A program made the position numbers and the translations under genes. A stretch of DNA of 63,980 nt from Paraburkholderia sp. (GTDB taxonomy: Bacteria; Pseudomonadota; Gammaproteobacteria; Burkholderiales; Burkholderiaceae). This document shows positions 61,559 through 63,980 of the stretch, piece after piece (the first letter of the stretch is position 1; the number at the start of each line of letters is the position of its first letter). The notes under the pieces are model-generated. The model was given only the letters and a program-made list of their open reading frames with translations. It had not been told where the DNA came from and did not search any database. The stretch covers positions 1 through 63,980 of the forward strand of contig NZ_JAMFSB010000294.1 in NCBI RefSeq assembly GCF_026225065.1, written 5' to 3'.

Positions 61559-63370
61559 TCAGTGGTTATGGCGCGATTCGCCGCGCGTTTCCACAATGTT
61601 GAGATACAGCGTGGCCGGCTCGAGGCACGCGCCGCTCGCCTGCTGACCCACCATGCTGCGATAGATCTCTTCCCACGGCGTTTTGTTCTGCAGAACGGGC
61701 GCTTTCCATTGGGCGCGGCGCGCGGCCAGTTCGCTGTCGGGGATCATCACGTCGACCTTGCGCGAGTTCAGGTCGATACGGATCCGGTCGCCGGTTTGCA
61801 GCAAAGCAAGGCCGCCGCCGATCGCCGCTTCAGGCGAAACGTTGAGAATCGAAGGCGTCGCTGAGGTACCGCTCTGACGGCCGTCGCCAAGAGTCGGCAG
61901 CGTGTCGATACCTTGCTTGAGCAACGCCGCGGGCGGTTGCATGTTGACCACCTCGGCACCGCCCGGATAACCGACCGGTCCGCAGTTGCGAATCACGAGG
62001 ATAGAGCGCTCGTCGACGCCCAGTTGCGGATCTTCGATGCGCGCGTGGTAGTCCTCCGGCCCCTCGAATACGATCGCTTTACCTTCGAACACGTCGGGAT
62101 GCTCGGGATCGGCGAGGAAGCGTTTGCGGAACGCCTGGTCGATCACGCTGATTTTCATCACGGCGCTATCGAACAGATTGCCGGACATCACCACATAACC
62201 CGCCGCTTCCTTGAGCGGCTGCTGGTAGCTGCGGATCACTTCGCGATCGGGCTCGACGACGTCCGCGAGGTCCTCGGCCAGCGTGCGGCCGGAAACCGTG
62301 CGTGCGGCGCCGTTCAGCTTGCCAGCGTTGAGCAGTTCGCGCATCACGGCGGGCACGCCGCCTGCGCGATGGAATGCCTCGCCCAGAAAGCGGCCGGCCG
62401 GCTGGCAATCGACGAGCAGCGGGATCTCCGGTCCCAGTCGTTGCCAGTCATCGAGCGAATGTTCGACGCCCATGTGGCGTGCGATCGCGACCATATGAAT
62501 CGGACAGTTCGACGATGCACCGAGTGCGGCGGCGGCCACCACCGCGTTTTCGAAGGCCTCTTTGGTCATGACATCCGACGGGCGCAGATTCTCCGCGACC
62601 ATTTCGACGATGCGCTTGCCTGTGCGATACGCCATCCAGCCGCGCTCGCGATGCGGCGCCGGAATTGCCGCGCAGCCGGGCAGCGACATACCCAATGCTT
62701 CGGCAAGCGAGTTCATCGACAGGGCGGTGCCCATCGTATTGCAATGACCGACGGAAGGTGCCGACGAGGACACCATGTTCATGAATTCCTCGTAGTCGAT
62801 CTCTCCGCCGGCGAGGCGCTTGCGCGCGTCCCAGATGACAGTGCCCGAACCCGCGAGCTTGCCGTGCCACCAGCCGTCGAGCATGGGGCCGCCCGAAAGC
62901 ACGATGGCCGGGATGTTCACGGTCGCCGCCGCCATCAGGCATGCCGGCGTGGTCTTATCGCAGCCTGTGGTGAGCACGACGCCGTCAATGGGATAGCCGT
63001 GCAGGATTTCGACAAGGCCGAGGTACGCCAGATTGCGGTCGAGCGCGGCGGTGGGGCGCTTGCCCGTCTCCTGGATCGGATGGACCGGAAACTCAAGCGG
63101 GATGCCGCCGGCATCGCGAATGCCATCGCGCACACGCGTCGCCAGCTCGAGATGATGGCGATTACAGGGCGCAAGGTCTGACCCTGTCTGCGCAATCCCG
63201 ATGATCGGTTTGCCCGACTGCAGCTCCTCTCGGGTAATCCCGTAGTTCATGTAGCGCTCGAGATACAGCGCCGTCATGCCCGGATCGGCGGGATCGTCGA
63301 ACCAGCGGCGGCTGCGCAGGCGTGACGGTGAACCATTCTGAGGACTGTCGGGGGATGATTGGTTTGACAT
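61559..63370 (-). CDS. IlvD/Edd-family sugar-acid dehydratase
   Basis: 603 aa. The N-terminus RRWFDDPADPGMTALYLERY and IAQTGSDLAPCNRHHLELAT matches L-arabinonate/D-xylonate-type dehydratases rather than IlvD itself. Iron-sulfur and metal site motifs: CNRHH, TTGCDKTTPACLMAAA and HCNTMGTALSMNSLAEALGM, followed by the C-terminal EGPEDYHARIEDPQL and VVNMQPPAALLKQGIDTLPT. It dehydrates a sugar acid to a 2-keto-3-deoxy acid. It is divergent from the SDR at 63664, possibly the sugar dehydrogenase of the same pathway. Confidence 0.9.
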   Translation of the reverse strand: MSNQSSPDSPQNGSPSRLRSRRWFDDPADPGMTALYLERYMNYGITREELQSGKPIIGIAQTGSDLAPCNRHHLELATRVRDGIRDAGGIPLEFPVHPIQETGKRPTAALDRNLAYLGLVEILHGYPIDGVVLTTGCDKTTPACLMAAATVNIPAIVLSGGPMLDGWWHGKLAGSGTVIWDARKRLAGGEIDYEEFMNMVSSSAPSVGHCNTMGTALSMNSLAEALGMSLPGCAAIPAPHRERGWMAYRTGKRIVEMVAENLRPSDVMTKEAFENAVVAAAALGASSNCPIHMVAIARHMGVEHSLDDWQRLGPEIPLLVDCQPAGRFLGEAFHRAGGVPAVMRELLNAGKLNGAARTVSGRTLAEDLADVVEPDREVIRSYQQPLKEAAGYVVMSGNLFDSAVMKISVIDQAFRKRFLADPEHPDVFEGKAIVFEGPEDYHARIEDPQLGVDERSILVIRNCGPVGYPGGAEVVNMQPPAALLKQGIDTLPTLGDGRQSGTSATPSILNVSPEAAIGGGLALLQTGDRIRIDLNSRKVDVMIPDSELAARRAQWKAPVLQNKTPWEEIYRSMVGQQASGACLEPATLYLNIVETRGESRHNH

Positions 63371-63461
63371 GCTGTTATTCCGTTCGGCTTGTAGAGGCTT
63401 GTGGATATAGGCGCCCTCTCAGCAGCGCAACCGCCATACGGGAAGGCGAATTGCCATTCTA

Positions 63462-63489
63462 GAGCGCATTGGGCCTGGAGCGCATTGGG
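63462..63489. repeat. 12-bp tandem direct repeat upstream of dehydratase
   Basis: GAGCGCATTGGG occurs at 63462-63473 and again at 63478-63489, a 16-bp period, between the divergent dehydratase and SDR genes. It could be a two-site operator for a regulator of this sugar-acid pathway. Confidence 0.45.
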
Positions 63490-63663
63490 TCGCGCCGGGT
63501 CTTTCGGAAAACCATGGGAATCACGTGGACGGCTGGGTCTGTCTGTCATAGCAGCTATGAACCCAGCTGCATAGCTCGTCATGCCTCCTTGTCCGATACT
63601 GGTCTCCAGCGCCGAGACATGACGACGCGTTGAAACTCGTTAAACCAACCGGAGGAATTCGAC

Positions 63664-63980
63664 ATGAGCAATCGTATCGCGATCGTAACTGGGGCAAGCC
63701 GTGGGATCGGACGGGCAACCGCAATTCGCCTCGCCAAAGACTTTGGCGGCCTGGTGCTGGTGGCCCGCAGCACGGACTTGCTGGAAGAGACTGCCGAGGC
63801 GGTGCGCGCCGCCGGCGCCGAACCGCTGCCCCTGGGCGCGGACCTGCGCGTACCGGCCGCCGCGAAGGAAACCGTCGACCAGACGCTGGCGAAGTTCGGG
63901 CGTATCGATGCGGTGGTCAATATCGCCGGGGCCGTTCCCCAGATCGACGTCCTCGACATGACGGACGAGCAGTGGGACGA
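63664..63980 (+). CDS. SDR-family oxidoreductase (C-terminus beyond window)
   Basis: 105 codons from the ATG at 63664, with GGAGG (63651-63655) 8 nt upstream. N-terminal TGASRGIG cofactor motif near residue 9, then ADLRVPAAAKETVDQTLAKF and the NIAGAVP loop. The active-site Ser/Tyr/Lys lie off the right edge. It is divergent from the sugar-acid dehydratase, with the repeat pair between them, and may be the sugar dehydrogenase of that pathway. Confidence 0.88.
   Translation, partial: MSNRIAIVTGASRGIGRATAIRLAKDFGGLVLVARSTDLLEETAEAVRAAGAEPLPLGADLRVPAAAKETVDQTLAKFGRIDAVVNIAGAVPQIDVLDMTDEQWD

Noticed and set aside
61913..63181. 422-codon plus-strand open frame
   Set aside because: It is the antisense shadow of the sugar-acid dehydratase, with high Arg/His content and no domain.
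1..63980. tRNA, rRNA, CRISPR arrays, integrases or insertion sequences
   Set aside because: None could be recognised by eye; the regular repeat-spacer pattern and typical tRNA arms are not seen.

Overview
The window looks like a chromosome or megaplasmid segment from a soil or plant-associated member of the Burkholderiaceae (Paraburkholderia/Caballeronia type). This rests on the high GC content, the density of LysR, AraC and GlxA regulators, the OmpC-type porin and MHS-type MFS carriers beside catabolic operons, and several sugar or sugar-acid pathways side by side. No rRNA, tRNA, CRISPR array, intact insertion sequence or prophage was seen. Most of it is accessory metabolism.

Region by region. 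1-5.8 kb: a partial LysR regulator divergent from an NmrA-like reductase, then small unrelated genes (lipoprotein, UDG-superfamily protein, SDR, a possible SRA-like protein, a small membrane protein) mixed with remnants of an aldo/keto reductase and an Ohr/OsmC protein. 5.8-18.7 kb: an aromatic or indolic catabolic region. It holds a Rieske dioxygenase (alpha and beta), a tandem-domain tautomerase, an NTF2-like protein, an amidase, a two-component flavin monooxygenase with its reductase, a double EthD-like protein, two related LysR regulators, two MHS transporters and a porin. Three of its promoter regions share one sequence motif, and the gene content partly resembles the iac (indole-3-acetate) cluster. 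18.7-20 kb: gene debris (phospholipase D and 3-hydroxyacyl-CoA dehydrogenase pieces). 19.8-23.3 kb: a sigma28-like promoter, a 59-codon ORF and a coupled PAS-GGDEF-EAL protein. 23.4-28.7 kb: an SDR, a DUF4410 lipoprotein, an EnvZ/OmpR-type two-component system, an EF-hand protein and a 55-residue-repeat protein. 28.9-30 kb: a sterol-desaturase-like hydroxylase whose end overlaps xylB.

29.8-44.5 kb: two divergent pentose/polyol units. The minus-strand unit has a CUT1-type ABC importer, a xylitol-type dehydrogenase, xylulokinase and an AraC regulator. The plus-strand unit has a paralogous AraC regulator, an RbsBAC-type importer, an erythritol/L-threitol-dehydrogenase-like enzyme and an L-xylulose-reductase-like SDR. 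Together they could carry a pentitol through L-xylulose, xylitol and D-xylulose to xylulose 5-phosphate. The shared intergenic region has three copies of a probable operator.

44.5-50.7 kb: a tripartite efflux pump (outer-membrane factor, HlyD, DHA2 MFS), a double-domain monooxygenase-like protein and a LysR regulator. 50.6-55 kb: a Mug-type DNA glycosylase, a GlxA regulator, an HTH-less GlxA-like protein coupled to an ArsR-type regulator, a TetR regulator and a dienelactone hydrolase. 55-57.7 kb: a short methionyl-tRNA synthetase with a structured leader, and an SDR. 57.8-64 kb: a GlxA regulator, a small ferredoxin-fold protein, a methyltransferase, an iron-dependent alcohol dehydrogenase, a sugar-acid dehydratase and a partial SDR. 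All functions are inferred from sequence patterns read by eye; no database search was run.
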